Source: a bacterium (GTDB lineage: Bacteria; Patescibacteriota; Minisyncoccia; Phycocordibacterales; JAKEFN01). From it: 12,948 nucleotides of DNA. Shown here one piece after another: positions 12,912 to 12,948 of the stretch (the first letter of the stretch is position 1; the number at the start of each line of letters is the position of its first letter). The stretch spans positions 1-12,948 of the forward strand of contig JAKEFN010000027.1 in the NCBI GenBank assembly GCA_022616085.1. The letters run 5' to 3'. The translations under genes were made by a program, and so were the position numbers. A model generated the notes under the pieces. That model searched no databases, was not told the origin of the DNA, and saw only the letters and a list, made by a program, of their open reading frames with translations.

Positions 12912-12948
12912 ATATTTGACAAATTTCTTAATATACACTTTGTTCGTA
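12912..12948 (+). promoter_or_regulatory. Partial promoter-like sequence after rplK, cut by the window edge
   Basis: A perfect TTGACA (12916-12921) follows the rplK stop by 4 bases. No convincing -10 falls at 16-18 bases within the window, and the start of the expected next gene (rplA) is not reached. It is recorded as a -35-like box only. Confidence 0.25.

Overview
The window is a compact, gene-dense stretch of a bacterial chromosome, close to half GC by eye. It consists almost entirely of housekeeping genes. Very short intergenic gaps, overlapping start and stop codons, frequent absence of a Shine-Dalgarno (SD) sequence, and divergent versions of standard proteins suggest a member of the Patescibacteria (CPR), perhaps Parcubacteria-like. 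That placement is inference from style; no marker seen here proves it.

Layout: positions 1-387 hold no convincing gene, but contain a nested inverted repeat and a pair of 15-base palindromes. Then comes a leftward gene for a PD-(D/E)XK nuclease with four iron-sulfur-type cysteines (388-1566). Back to back with it, 30 bases away, a rightward series starts: tgt (tRNA-guanine transglycosylase), scpA and scpB (the non-SMC condensin subunits), a membrane-anchored D-Ala-D-Ala carboxypeptidase, and a PEBP/YbhB-family protein. A two-gene NAD salvage cassette follows (pncB, nadE), set off by its own upstream promoter candidate, an internal terminator-like hairpin and a terminator at its end. Next is a large Clp/Hsp100 ATPase with a consensus-like promoter. 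The window ends in the conserved secE-nusG-rplK block, where rplA would be expected just outside.

How the genes fit together: scpA/scpB/carboxypeptidase overlap by 8 and 4 bases and so form an operon linking chromosome segregation and wall maturation. PncB and NadE catalyse the first and last steps of nicotinate-to-NAD synthesis; the middle enzyme (NadD) is not in the window. SecE, NusG and L11 form the usual export/transcription/translation cluster.

The most interesting signals are not new gene families. They are: (1) -10 elements placed so that transcription of tgt, the nuclease and scpA would begin on or very near the A of the start codon (leaderless mRNAs), including two abutting, oppositely oriented extended -10 elements; (2) a Clp ATPase that combines a full-length ClpB-type middle domain with an IGF tripeptide at the ClpP-docking position of ClpA/ClpX/ClpC; (3) an NAD cassette that, unlike its neighbours, uses strong SD sequences and carries possible short leader ORFs and an internal terminator; (4) palindromic repeats at the left edge. 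I found no CRISPR array, tRNA, rRNA, intact mobile element or clearly novel multi-gene system.
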